DNA from: Mycolicibacterium rhodesiae NBB3
Lineage (GTDB): Bacteria; Actinomycetota; Actinomycetes; Mycobacteriales; Mycobacteriaceae
NCBI RefSeq assembly: GCF_000230895.2
Contig: NC_016604.1
Coordinates: 3,100,001 to 3,164,000, forward strand
DNA: 64,000 nucleotides
Direction: 5' to 3'
Shown: positions 26,516 through 35,068 of the stretch, piece after piece
Layout: every line of letters begins with the position of its first letter
Position numbering within the stretch: position 1 is the first letter of the stretch
The notes under the pieces: generated by a model
What the model was told of the DNA's origin: nothing
The model's database searches: none
What the model saw: only the letters and a program-made list of their open reading frames with translations
Position numbers and translations under genes: made by a program

Positions 26516-27301
26516 TCAATGGCGTACCACCAGCACCGAGGCCGCAGAGCGGTGGAACAACGAGTGGTGGCCGTGCGGTCCCAGGATCTGCGTCAGCTCG
26601 TCGGCGTCGGAGCCGCCGATGACCGCGAGTGCAATCCGCTCATGGTGCTTCTTGAGGAAACGGCCCACGTCGGCACTGCCGGCGGTGACCGGATACACGT
26701 GCACATCGGGGTAGCGGGGCTTCCATTCATTGATCCTGTAGTCCATCAATTCCTCGTTGCCGACCAACAGGACGGGAAGGTGACGGAGATCGGCCTCCCG
26801 CATCGCGTGCTCTACTGCTCGTTCATCACGGAGTTCGTGCTTCACACCGACGACGATCCAATCCACAGCGTGTTCCGGTAGGTCGTCGCTGGGACGGATG
26901 ATCGCGACCGTACAGTGCGCATTTTCGGCCAAGTCGGCAGCAACCGACCCGAGAATCGCCCGTGCGTAGCCGCCGATACCGACCGATCCGACGCAGACCA
27001 GCGCGGCTTGACGTGACTCCTCCTCGAGCGCGAAACCAGGGGGCCCGGTCACGATCGCGGTCTCGGTTTTGACTCGTTCATTCGCCGCCGTGACAGCCTT
27101 CTCCGCCTCCTGAAGGGACGCCTTGGCTCGGCGGATGTCGTCTTCGTAATCCTCTGTGGATGAATACCGTGCCTTGGTCGCATAGACCAGGCGCAGCGTC
27201 GTATCGCGGCTGACGGCCTCCTCGATGGCCCAGACCGCCGCGTTGACGGCGGTGTCCGAACCGTCGATGCCTACGACAACAGGCTGAGGTTGATTGGTCA
27301 T
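26516..27301 (-). CDS. Universal stress protein (single UspA domain, long form)
   Basis: This 261-residue protein starts at ATG 27301 after GGGAGAAATC. An N-terminal Usp domain begins VVVGIDGSDTAVNAAVWAIEEA and ends with a nucleotide-binding-like GSVGIGGYARAILGSVAADL segment (G-x2-G-x9-G-S pattern). A second, less conserved half follows (DWIVVGVKHELRDERAV to ASVLVVRH) and resembles a degenerate Usp domain. Mycobacterial USPs respond to hypoxia and nitric oxide. A DosR-like box about 60 bases upstream supports similar control. Confidence 0.85.
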   Translation of the reverse strand: MTNQPQPVVVGIDGSDTAVNAAVWAIEEAVSRDTTLRLVYATKARYSSTEDYEDDIRRAKASLQEAEKAVTAANERVKTETAIVTGPPGFALEEESRQAALVCVGSVGIGGYARAILGSVAADLAENAHCTVAIIRPSDDLPEHAVDWIVVGVKHELRDERAVEHAMREADLRHLPVLLVGNEELMDYRINEWKPRYPDVHVYPVTAGSADVGRFLKKHHERIALAVIGGSDADELTQILGPHGHHSLFHRSAASVLVVRH

Positions 27302-27359
27302 GATTTCTCCCGTCGCAGTTGACGGTATCGACGCTATTGCGCTTCGCCACACGGACGCC

Positions 27360-27374
27360 AAGGCACTAAGTCCC
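27360..27374 (-). promoter_or_regulatory. Possible DosR box upstream of the universal stress gene
   Basis: Read on the minus strand the site is GGGACTTAGTGCCTT, close to the half-consensus GGGACTTnnGnCCCT with a few mismatches. It lies 59-73 bases upstream of the start codon. Confidence 0.4.
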
Positions 27375-27484
27375 TGGACGTAGGCCCAATGGTCAACAAG
27401 GTGCGAACGGGGCTCCGTATGGAGTGTCGGACTTCACCCGGTCCGGAAATGGCAACCATCAGCCGAAGAAACACACGCACATCG

Positions 27485-27530
27485 TGCCCCCGGCAGGATT
27501 CGAACCTGCGACACCGGCTTTAGGAGAGCC
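27485..27530 (-). tRNA. 3' part of tRNA-Arg(CCT), displaced attachment-site copy
   Basis: On the minus strand the segment reads from the 3' strand of the anticodon arm through the T-arm to the acceptor. The loop CTCCTAA gives anticodon CCT. The T-arm is GCAGG-TTCGAAT-CCTGC, then acceptor strand CGGGGGC and discriminator A. The 5' half (acceptor, D-arm, most of the anticodon 5' strand) is missing, because homology stops at 27530. A tRNA 3' fragment left at one edge is the usual result of integration into a tRNA gene. The intact tRNA would lie at the other end, to the right of this window. Confidence 0.8.
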
Positions 27531-27850
27531 AGCAAGCCCTCCTAGTCGTGGTCTCGAAAGGAGTTCTGAGCTGGCGATATAACGTCATTCAGCACCATGC
27601 GAAACCACGGTGTGTCGCGGATTCACCGACCAAGCACCGACCACAGATCAGCGTTTGCGATCCGTACTGGAGCTGCTCGGTGGCGGGGTCCGGTCTGACG
27701 GCGAGGCGACGAACCGGACTGTGTGTATTACATCGCCTTTCGGACGCGACGCCGATGTGCCGCACCGCTGATCGATATCAGGGGTTATCCATGATTATCG
27801 AGCGTGTTCCGACGTAGCTACTCGGCTGCGGCTGTGTCGACTGACACACA
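27531..27850. other. Island edge with degenerate DNA
   Basis: No gene is supported. This stretch follows the tRNA fragment and should have encoded the missing N-terminal part of the SIR2-SLOG protein, but no SIR2 motif is readable. TATCCATGAT at 27786-27795 matches one arm of the palindrome at 3677-3704. Confidence 0.45.
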
Positions 27851-28933
27851 ATGCGCACGAAGGCGCGGAACTACGATTTCGAGCATCTCAGTGCGTATGT
27901 CCGTGAGAATGGTAATACGTGCCCATCCGCGGAATCACATCGCCGCGGATGGTGCGCCAAGGCGCAGCTGAACGACGCGGCGGCGTGGACCGCCGACTAT
28001 GAACGGTACGAACTCGATCATCCGCGGACATGGACAGTGCTGCGCTCGTCATATATGAGTCGCACAATGCTGTTTCTTGGGTTCAGCTTCTCTGACCCAA
28101 ACATCGAGATCCTTCTCCGGCTAGCGCGCACACTGGGCACTGCCTCCGACGATCGCCACATCGCTGTTATGAAACCGCCGAACGGCCCGACTGACACCGA
28201 TGATGATCGGCGGCTTCACCAACTACGGGTTATGGATCTCGAAAACAGTGGGATCACGGTGTGTGAGATCCAAGACCACAGCGAGATAGCCAACTTGCTT
28301 GCAGACCTCGCACTGCGCACGCGACCCCCACGCCTGTTCATCGCGGGCAGTAGCCGCCTCCCTGACGCCACCCCTGAGCAGGACGAAGAGATCCTCGGCC
28401 CATGGTGCGCCGCCGTAGCTGCCACCCTTGTCGACGAGTCCGGATGGGAGATTCATAGTCTTCGTGGTCCAGCAGGTTGGTTGACCTCGAGAGACGCGGC
28501 GCGCACTCGTCTGAAAGAAGGGAACTACGACCCCAGCCAGATAGTGCTTCACTTTCGCGGCAAGAGCACACCCCCCGACGCGCCCCCGGAGAGGGTGGGC
28601 ACCTCCATATACACCGACCTCAGTCGCGAGCAGCTTGTCCCCGACGTGCTCGAAGACTGTCGTGCACTACTCGCTATTAGGGGCGGTGGTCGCACGGCAG
28701 AAGAGATACGCTGGGCCAGCGACGGACATGTTGCTGTCATCCCCGTCGCAGGGTCCGGAGGCGCAGCATTCGAATACTGGGAAGCCAATCTGGCCGCTCC
28801 ACCAGATATCGGCAGTCGCCGGACCGATAAGACGACCTGGGAGTTGCTCAATGATAGCGATCCAGGCATCGCCGCCCGTGCCGCGAAAAAGCTACTTGAG
28901 CAGGCCATGTACAAGACCCCGAGCGCGTCGTGA
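27851..28933 (+). CDS. Truncated SIR2-SLOG protein (Thoeris ThsA-like architecture)
   Basis: This 360-residue protein is probably missing its N-terminus. Residues about 45-95 match the end of a SIR2_2 domain: WTADYERYE, then RTMLFLGFSFSDPNIEILLRLAR. The NAD-binding and catalytic SIR2 motifs that should precede are absent. Residues about 155-310 look like a SLOG nucleotide-ligand-binding domain: RLFIAGSSRLP, LLAIRGGGRTAEEI, VAVIPVAGSGGAAFEYW. The SIR2-SLOG order is that of ThsA, the NADase of Thoeris, in which SLOG senses a cyclic nucleotide made by a TIR protein. No TIR gene is nearby. There is no ribosome-binding site before ATG 27851. It overlaps the DprA-like gene by GTGA. Either a decayed effector or a repurposed SLOG sensor. 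Confidence 0.6.
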   Translation: MRTKARNYDFEHLSAYVRENGNTCPSAESHRRGWCAKAQLNDAAAWTADYERYELDHPRTWTVLRSSYMSRTMLFLGFSFSDPNIEILLRLARTLGTASDDRHIAVMKPPNGPTDTDDDRRLHQLRVMDLENSGITVCEIQDHSEIANLLADLALRTRPPRLFIAGSSRLPDATPEQDEEILGPWCAAVAATLVDESGWEIHSLRGPAGWLTSRDAARTRLKEGNYDPSQIVLHFRGKSTPPDAPPERVGTSIYTDLSREQLVPDVLEDCRALLAIRGGGRTAEEIRWASDGHVAVIPVAGSGGAAFEYWEANLAAPPDIGSRRTDKTTWELLNDSDPGIAARAAKKLLEQAMYKTPSAS

Positions 28934-29961
28934 TTCAGATGTCACAGCCTCCTCGTAAAATTGCGCGCATGGAGCAGGCGTACGTACGGCAGGTTGCGAT
29001 CGTTATGGCCGCGCTGGAGTTGCTTCCCGCCCAGCCAAGTGATCTCACTGGAATTCTGCGCGACCCAGACCAGTTCGACGCCCTAATCGACCCCGACGCG
29101 CAGTCCTATGAATCTGAACTCGTCGGCTATCTGCGAACCAACCTCGACCAAGCGCGAATTGAGCAGTGGCACAAGCAGATTGATCACCTCATCATAAGTG
29201 AAGTCGCATTTCCGATTCTCGCGGCGAACCTGCCGGGCGCGCCCACATATCCGACGCGACTCGCAGAATGCTGGGACGCGCCACCGCTACTATTCTCCAC
29301 GGCTCCGCTCGATGCGAGCGGGGAAAGGGCTTCGATCGCCATCATCGGAAGCCGTGCTGCCGACAACGAGATACTCACGCAGACACGTCGTTTGGCTGCA
29401 GACCTTGCGGCATCGGCGACTATCGTGTCCGGCCTCGCCCTTGGAGTTGACGCTGCTGCGCACGAGGGCGCTCTTGACGTCGACGGCCGCACACTCGCTG
29501 TCATGGGAACTGGTATTACACGCGTTTACCCTGAGCAGAACATTGACCTTGCAAGACGAATTCGGGAGACCGGTGCAGTTGTCTCTCAGTTCGCACCGTT
29601 CGCACCGAGAACACGCACATCGTTCCTACGCCGCAACGCGGTGATCGCAGGACTCAGCGACATCAGCATCATCATGACTGGTGAGTACCGTAGCGGAAGC
29701 CGCAACGAGATCCGACACGCGATGGACTACGGCCGCAAAGTGCTTATGTGGGCGCCAGGGCTAGAGCATCAGCACTGGGCGCGGAAGCTCGCCGACTCTG
29801 GCGAAGCTGCCTTCATAGCTGATGCCGATAACGTCCGGCTCGCGATCAAGGAGATCGACCTGGCGCCGATCGGCCAGGCAGTCGTAGGTTCGCCACTATG
29901 GCCCAGATTGAGTCCAAACACGATGTGCGCCGCAAGGTGCGTGATGCCCAGGCTCAGGTGA
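28930..29961 (+). CDS. DprA/Smf-like SLOG protein
   Basis: This 343-residue protein has a DprA-type Rossmann core: YPTRLAECWDAPPLLFS, ASIAIIGSR, ATIVSGLALGVDAAAHEGAL, TLAVMGTGITRVYPEQN, FLRRNAVIAGLSD and SGSRNEIRHAMDYGRKV. True DprA loads RecA during transformation. Here it is embedded in an island next to a SIR2-SLOG gene, with GTGA overlap, and has a different N-terminal 95 residues. I infer a defence-related DprA homologue, not the housekeeping gene. The last 20 residues overlap the next gene by 64 bases in another frame, so its C-terminus may be altered. Confidence 0.75.
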   Translation: MIQMSQPPRKIARMEQAYVRQVAIVMAALELLPAQPSDLTGILRDPDQFDALIDPDAQSYESELVGYLRTNLDQARIEQWHKQIDHLIISEVAFPILAANLPGAPTYPTRLAECWDAPPLLFSTAPLDASGERASIAIIGSRAADNEILTQTRRLAADLAASATIVSGLALGVDAAAHEGALDVDGRTLAVMGTGITRVYPEQNIDLARRIRETGAVVSQFAPFAPRTRTSFLRRNAVIAGLSDISIIMTGEYRSGSRNEIRHAMDYGRKVLMWAPGLEHQHWARKLADSGEAAFIADADNVRLAIKEIDLAPIGQAVVGSPLWPRLSPNTMCAARCVMPRLR

Positions 29962-30401
29962 ACCGTGAGCGGCTGAAACGAGAATCCGACAACCGGGAAG
30001 ACATGGTGGCCTTCCTGGTCGCCGAACAGAAGCTCAGCGCGGTCAGCAAATGGGAAGCAGAACGGCACGCACAAGTCCGGCAGGAAGCAGAATAACGCCG
30101 CGCGGAGCAACGCCTGGAAGGTGCCCGCGCGTTAGCGCGGATGCGTGATCGCGGTGAGACCGTGGCCGACATCGCCCAGCTCGGCGGCTGCAGCGTGAAA
30201 CTCGTCCGCAGGTATCTCAAAGAACTTCAGGCCGCCGCGCCCGTATCGGGCACCACTTTGGGGAATGGTTCGCGAGCACTAGGTATCGACGGTGCGGCCG
30301 TTTCGTCGAACGTTTCGCTGGCACTAGGCGGTGGCGGCGAAGACACGGCGGTTGAGGTCGAATCGTCCACGGCGGCAGCTGGTGTCGGTGGTCATCCGTA
30401 G
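29898..30401 (+). pseudogene. Mobile-element accessory protein split by an in-frame stop
   Basis: Reading from ATG 29898 gives a highly charged helical protein (MAQIESKHDVRRKVRDAQAQ...). It meets TAA at 30093-30095 and then continues in the same frame with RRAEQRLEGARALARMRDRG and an HTH-like segment TVADIAQLGGCSVKLVRRYL before stopping at 30401. The two halves fit as one coiled-coil plus helix-turn-helix protein often found beside actinobacterial recombinases. The TAA is either a nonsense mutation or marks two separate proteins, the second from ATG 30141. Confidence 0.6.
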
Positions 30402-30629
30402 CGTCGGGTGGCGCGAAGGTTTTAGGGGCTGCTCGGCCGATTGGTTGCCGCCGGGGCTGATCCGAGGTGAGTCGGTCATGCTTTACCTCCATCATCGAGC
30501 TCGCGAAGGGCGGCCGGAGGCTGACCCTTCTCGACGCGTGGTTCCCAGCGGTTATTGCAACCAGCGAGGTCTGACTGATTGGCTGTCGAGTCGTGGTGGT
30601 TTGAGCTCGCCGGCATTGGCCACTAAAAC

Positions 30630-31649
30630 GTGAGAGTGATGGCCGCTCGCGGTTTAGTTTTGCGCCCGCAGTGGTTCGCGCCGTTCCTGGCAGACCGTGG
30701 CACGCGCAAGCCGTCGCTACACACCATGAAGGCCTACCGCCAGGACTTCGACGCGATCGCAGCGCTTATCGTCGGCGGCGAGGAGGATCTCGCCGCAATG
30801 TCGCTGGCTGACATCACGACTAAGGCGATGCGCGAGGCGTTCGCGCAATACGCCGAGACCCACAAAGCGGCCTCGATTCAGCGGTGCTGGTCGACATGGA
30901 ATGTGTTGTGCGCCTTTCTGTACACCTCGGACCTGATCCCTGCTAACCCGATGCCACTGGTTGGCCGTCCTAAGATCGCTAAGACGCTACCGAAGGGGTT
31001 GCCTCCGACGTCGGTTCAAGCGCTGGTCACGGCGGTCGATTCGGAGTCCGAGCGGCGTGCCAGCGACTGGATGGAACGTGATCGCGCGCTAATTCTGACG
31101 TCCCTGCTCGCCGGGCTCCGCGCCGATGAACTACTGCGCGCCAATATCGGCGACGTTCGGCGTCGCGATGACGGTGCGATCATTCAGGTCCGAGGCAAGG
31201 GCGGCAAGGACCGAACCATTCCGGTCGAGCTGGCACTTGTGGAGGTCCTCGTGGAGTACCTCGACAGTCGCGCCGTCCGCTTTCCCGCTACGGCAAGCGG
31301 GCGCTCCTTCACTACGAGCGGATTGGCGGCGTGGCCGCCAACCGCGCCACTATTCGTCGGTTCTGACGGCGACCGGATTACGCGGGGCACGCTGCAATAT
31401 CGCGTTCTGCGGGCTTTCCGCCGCGCCGGCATCGATGAGGACCGTGCCCGAGGTGCGTTAGTTCACGTGCTACGCCACACATTTGCCACCGAGCTCGCCA
31501 GTGCTGGCGTCAGCGTGTACGCATTGATGCGACTTCTCGGCCACGAGTCCATGGTCACTTCACAGCGGTACGTCACCGCCGCGGGATCTGAAACCCGAGC
31601 GGCCGCAGCGCAGAACAGGCTTTACGGTTTACTCAAGAGGCCGGAGTAG
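30630..31649 (+). CDS. Tyrosine recombinase/integrase
   Basis: This protein has up to 339 residues; GTG 30630 or ATG 30639 can start it. The N-terminal SAM-like core-binding domain (about 10-100) is followed by a catalytic domain with Arg in LLAGLRADELL, Lys in GKGGKDR, HVLRHTFATEL, and LGHES..TSQRYV with the nucleophilic Tyr. All catalytic residues are visible, so it looks active. It faces a second, phage-type integrase gene 318 bases downstream. It may belong to the element carrying the SIR2-SLOG/DprA genes. Confidence 0.88.
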   Translation: MRVMAARGLVLRPQWFAPFLADRGTRKPSLHTMKAYRQDFDAIAALIVGGEEDLAAMSLADITTKAMREAFAQYAETHKAASIQRCWSTWNVLCAFLYTSDLIPANPMPLVGRPKIAKTLPKGLPPTSVQALVTAVDSESERRASDWMERDRALILTSLLAGLRADELLRANIGDVRRRDDGAIIQVRGKGGKDRTIPVELALVEVLVEYLDSRAVRFPATASGRSFTTSGLAAWPPTAPLFVGSDGDRITRGTLQYRVLRAFRRAGIDEDRARGALVHVLRHTFATELASAGVSVYALMRLLGHESMVTSQRYVTAAGSETRAAAAQNRLYGLLKRPE

Positions 31650-31967
31650 CCGCTCGCGTCGAAGCCTGCGAGCGCGTGGCTGACCGATTCGATTGCCGAA
31701 AGTTCAACTCATGCCAAGTAGTGATCGCACGACGTTCCGACTCCGGCAGTCCGGTCCGAAACCCTGAACACTTCCCGATCCGCGGTTCGCCCCGTAAACG
31801 GCGATCTTCTTCACGCATAACGTATGTTATCCATCAAAAACGGCACCCGTATCAGATCGCCACAAACGCGATCGACGGCTTAGAGACGTTGACCACTATT
31901 GGTATGGGGGACGCCTCCGGAGGGTCCACCTCCGCCGAGGGCGGTATGTGGTCGTGATCTTCGCTGT
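31650..31967. other. Gap between two convergent integrase genes
   Basis: No gene is supported. A short palindrome ATAAC-GTAT-GTTAT lies at 31817-31830. The segment just downstream of the phage-type integrase could contain an attachment site, but I found no second copy of the tRNA-Arg fragment here. Confidence 0.4.
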
Positions 31968-33110
31968 TCAGGCGGGTTTTTGGGAGGAAACTCGCACCGG
32001 CTCCCGTACTTCTTGCCACGTCGTGCCCACTGTCTTTGGAGCGTAGGCGGCGTCCAAGTTCGACGCCACATCGTCGAGGTCGGAATCGAATAGGTCGGCG
32101 TAGACATCGAGAGTCACTTTCGCGCTGCGGTGTCCCAGCATGCGTTGTAACGCCAGTACGTTGGCTCCGGCCGATACCGCCAACGAAGCACAGGTATGTC
32201 GCAAATCGTGCGGAGTAATCGTGGGCAACCCGGCTCGTCGCAACGCTGCGGCGAACCAGCCAGTGGAGGAGCGCGGACGAGGGATGTAGCCGTCATCAGG
32301 GCCAGGGAAGATCAAGGCGTCGCGTGCCTTGCCCACACAGAGACGTGACAAGTCACCGAGGAGAAATTCAGGGACTGGCACTGACCTCGCCCGGCGCTCC
32401 TTCGTGGGTCCAACCTGATGGCGGCCTCCGATTTCCACGGCGTTGATCGAGACGAGAACCCGGCGTCGAAGGAAGTCGACGTCGCCGACCCGTAGTGCAA
32501 TGGCCTCACCCCACCGCAGGCCACAGAACGCCAACAGCAGCACCAAAACTCGGTGCTCACCCGCCTCGACACCAAGTGCGTGCACGTCCGACGCCGTCAG
32601 GTAGCAGTGTCGGCGCGCGACCCGGCGTGGCAGGTTCTCAACGCCGCGGGCTGGATTGATGACCAGCCGGTGGGCCTTGACCGCATCGCTCAAGATTCCC
32701 GACAGCACCGCATGCGCACGACGAACCGTGGTCGTCCCATGACCGCGACGTGCCATCGCCGTGATCCATGCCTCGACCTCGATCGTGGTGATTCCGGCGA
32801 TGTCCCGCATCGCCCAGATCGGCTGAACATGTGTCCGCCAGGAGGACTCCAGGGTGCGGTAGTGAGACTGTGCGGTAAGTTGCTTCTTCTTGTCCAGCCA
32901 TGCCTGCGCAAGCTCGTCTACTGTGACACGCCCTGCAGCCGTAGACACGAAGGTGCCCAGGGCTTTTCGTGCTTCGATAGTTGCGGCGAACGCCCTGGCG
33001 TCTCGCTTCGTCGCAAACCCGCGCTTATCGGTCTGCCGTCGGTCCGGTGTTCGATAACGCACGCGCCACCGCCGTCCCGACTTGGTCTCATACGCTTCCA
33101 CCGTCGCCAT
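31968..33110 (-). CDS. Phage-type tyrosine integrase
   Basis: This 380-residue integrase starts at ATG 33110 (MATVEAYETKSGRRWRVRYR) behind GGAGG. It has an AP2-like arm-binding domain (about 1-55), a core-binding domain (about 60-150) and a catalytic domain. The catalytic domain shows FCGLRWGEAIALR, the Lys near GPTKERRARSVPVP, HDLRHTCASL, and LGHRSAKVTLDVYADL. It resembles integrases of actinobacterial prophages and integrative elements that use tRNA genes. It is the best candidate for the recombinase that used the tRNA-Arg at 27485, though the region between is only 4.5-5.6 kb and the right-hand end is not in view. Confidence 0.88.
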   Translation of the reverse strand: MATVEAYETKSGRRWRVRYRTPDRRQTDKRGFATKRDARAFAATIEARKALGTFVSTAAGRVTVDELAQAWLDKKKQLTAQSHYRTLESSWRTHVQPIWAMRDIAGITTIEVEAWITAMARRGHGTTTVRRAHAVLSGILSDAVKAHRLVINPARGVENLPRRVARRHCYLTASDVHALGVEAGEHRVLVLLLAFCGLRWGEAIALRVGDVDFLRRRVLVSINAVEIGGRHQVGPTKERRARSVPVPEFLLGDLSRLCVGKARDALIFPGPDDGYIPRPRSSTGWFAAALRRAGLPTITPHDLRHTCASLAVSAGANVLALQRMLGHRSAKVTLDVYADLFDSDLDDVASNLDAAYAPKTVGTTWQEVREPVRVSSQKPA

Positions 33111-33700
33111 TGACTTGCCTCCACCGCCGCCTTGCCAACAAAAATGCAACGCTGACGGCGACCGAACTATTCCAGCATGGAGCTGTCCAGGATCCGACAA
33201 ACAAGTTGCGCGGCAACGACTTACGGGCTAGTCGGATGTGTCGGGCGTTGAGCATCCGGCCGACGGATGTACATTGTTCTCTAGCAAGGCCGAGCCGCCG
33301 AGTCCGGCGGCACCGCGTAGCTCAGTAGTCGGTTTTGAAATCACGTCGACCGATGAGCCGGCCGGCAGGGGGTAGGACTTAAGGTTCTGCGTTGAGGAAT
33401 CGACCTCCCGCTCGCGAGTTCCGGACTTGCCGCTGATGTACTTGTCGAGTGTTGTTTTTCATGGTTCCCGCCTGGCCGGTTCATCGCGACGCACCGGCGA
33501 GCGGATACTCGCACGAAAATTGTCGAACGCCGGGAAAGCGAACACGCGGTGGGCTGAAATGTAACTGAGCGGATCACGGTTATCCGATGTTGACGAGGTG
33601 AGATTGTCGCTGTACTCGCCCGCGGATACCAACGGCAAATCAGCCGCCGGCGACGTCGCAGCAGTTGGCTAGGTAGGCGTCCACTGCTATGGTTCAGAGC
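33111..33700. other. Gap between integrase and catabolic cluster
   Basis: I see no real gene. A D-arm-like string (GTAGCTCAGT) at about 33317 does not fold into a tRNA with its surroundings. The stretch probably marks a junction between the integrase segment and the catabolic cluster. Confidence 0.4.
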
Positions 33701-33859
33701 ATGGCTCTGCTTAGCAGAAACAGCTGGCCAGATACTGGCATCGTCATGTTGCTACGAGACGAGATCGAGAACTCCGAGCGCGAGCATCTCGACGAGTCCG
33801 CGCACAGCTGTCCGGTCGCGGCGCTTCGACTCGAGCAGATGTTCGTGGCCGACCACTAG
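33701..33859 (+). pseudogene. 3' remnant of a [3Fe-4S] ferredoxin gene
   Basis: The 52-codon frame ends HLDESAHSCPVAALRLEQMF. This matches the C-terminal third of actinobacterial P450-type ferredoxins (AxxSCPxxALxLE) with the last cluster Cys. The upstream CxxxxxC cluster ligands are absent, replaced by an unrelated start (MALLSRNSWPD). It cannot bind a cluster. It probably records loss of a P450/ferredoxin gene pair at the left border of the cluster. Confidence 0.6.
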
Positions 33860-34012
33860 CTACGTCCCGAAACATCGCGGAGACAGACAAACTGATGAAA
33901 TATCCGACCTGCACGCAGCAGGGCATGAGTGGTTATGAAGACAGGGCCCTGCTCGCAGGTGCGGTTGTCTCGTGTAACGGACACTACGCTTTCGGCCTGG
34001 CGGACCTCACTG

Positions 34013-34795
34013 ATGCCGACCCCACCCGTCGTTCGTCCTCAATCCGCTGCTGTGGCTGACCGGGACCCGTTCGACATCGCCGGCAACGTCATCGTGGTAA
34101 CCGGGGGCGCCAATGGCATAGGTGATGAAGTGGTTGCAGATCTCGTGAACGCTGGCGCCAACGTAGTGGTGGCCGACCTCGCGCCACCGCCCGGCCGGCC
34201 GACGGTGATCTATCATCGTGCGGACGTCACCGACGAAGACGCGCTCGCCGATCTCGTCAACGACACCGTGGAGCGCTTCGGCCAGATAGACGGCTTGGTC
34301 AATTGCGCTGCGATGTATAAGGCGCTCAGCTCCAAGAAGTCCTTGGAAGAATTGACCATCCAAGAATGGGACGACGTCCTACGCATCAATGTGCGGGGTA
34401 CGTGGCAAGCGATAAAATCCATTCTGCCAGCGGTGCCAGCGCGGGGCGGTCGCGTTGTGAACGTTTCCTCGTCGACCGCGCGGACGGGAACGCTCGGTTT
34501 TCCGCACTACATCGCCTCCAAGGCTGCAGTCGAGGGCCTCACCCGCGCTGCGGCCCGAGAGCTGGGCGCGCGTGGAATCACCGTCAACGCAGTCGCCCCG
34601 GGGCTCGTGGACGACGAGGCCACAAACGAACTCAACGATCCCAACTACGTCGCGCAGGCGGTCAACCGCCGGTCAATCAAGCGGACGCTTTTCCCGGCGG
34701 ATGTCGCGTCCGTGGTGCGATTTCTATGCAGCGGCGGCAGCGCGTTCATCACCGGTCAAGTCCTGATCGTCGATGGCGGGGGAGTATTTGTCTGA
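34013..34795 (+). CDS. Short-chain dehydrogenase/reductase
   Basis: This 260-residue Rossmann enzyme starts at ATG 34013 (MPTPPVVRPQSAAVAD); GTG 33929 would add 28 residues of poor family fit. It has the NAD(P) motif TGGANGIG, the NCAA segment, the catalytic Ser in NVSSSTA, and YIASK for the Tyr-Lys pair. AspXLeu-like residues after the glycine motif (VVVADLA) suggest NAD preference. It lies upstream of the phthalate-type Rieske gene in the same direction, so oxidation of a cis-dihydrodiol or an alcohol intermediate is plausible. A weak hairpin (34801-34816) follows. Confidence 0.85.
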   Translation: MPTPPVVRPQSAAVADRDPFDIAGNVIVVTGGANGIGDEVVADLVNAGANVVVADLAPPPGRPTVIYHRADVTDEDALADLVNDTVERFGQIDGLVNCAAMYKALSSKKSLEELTIQEWDDVLRINVRGTWQAIKSILPAVPARGGRVVNVSSSTARTGTLGFPHYIASKAAVEGLTRAAARELGARGITVNAVAPGLVDDEATNELNDPNYVAQAVNRRSIKRTLFPADVASVVRFLCSGGSAFITGQVLIVDGGGVFV

Positions 34796-34800
34796 GTCTC

Positions 34801-34816
34801 GACCTACCGTGAGGTC
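34801..34816 (+). terminator. Weak hairpin after the SDR gene
   Basis: GACCT (34801-34805) pairs with AGGTC (34812-34816) around a 6-base loop, five bases after the stop region. There is no T-run, so this is only a possible terminator. Confidence 0.3.
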
Positions 34817-34986
34817 TGACAAAGAAAGTCGCCGTCCATAATCCCCTCCGCGGTGCAAGTCTGCGCTCGCCCACGCCGCTGACGGCAGAGTCCGGTCCCG
34901 GTGTCTTTGACGGGCCGTGCAACATCGGCGCGGGCCTTCGACCAATGCCCACGACGTCGAGCGAGGCGGCTGTTTGGTCCTGAATA

Positions 34987-35007
34987 CCTAATGGTATTAC
35001 TATTAGG
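34987..35007. promoter_or_regulatory. Palindromic operator-like site upstream of the Rieske oxygenase
   Basis: CCTAAT (34987-34992) and ATTAGG (35002-35007) form an inverted repeat around GGTATTACT, 62-82 bases upstream of the start. A similar 21-base site with the same CCT...GGTATTA...AGG frame is at 39723-39743, upstream of the ferredoxin gene. The GntR regulator encoded between them is a candidate binder. Confidence 0.5.
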
Positions 35008-35068
35008 GCAATTTGATCGGGCGTGAACGGCCGATGGTGGGAGAGAAAGAGAAGTAGCTGAGGTAAAG

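Noticed and set aside
33306..33400. tRNA-like string GTAGCTCAGT on the plus strand
   Set aside because: It resembles a D-arm, but no matching acceptor, anticodon or T-arm can be folded around it.
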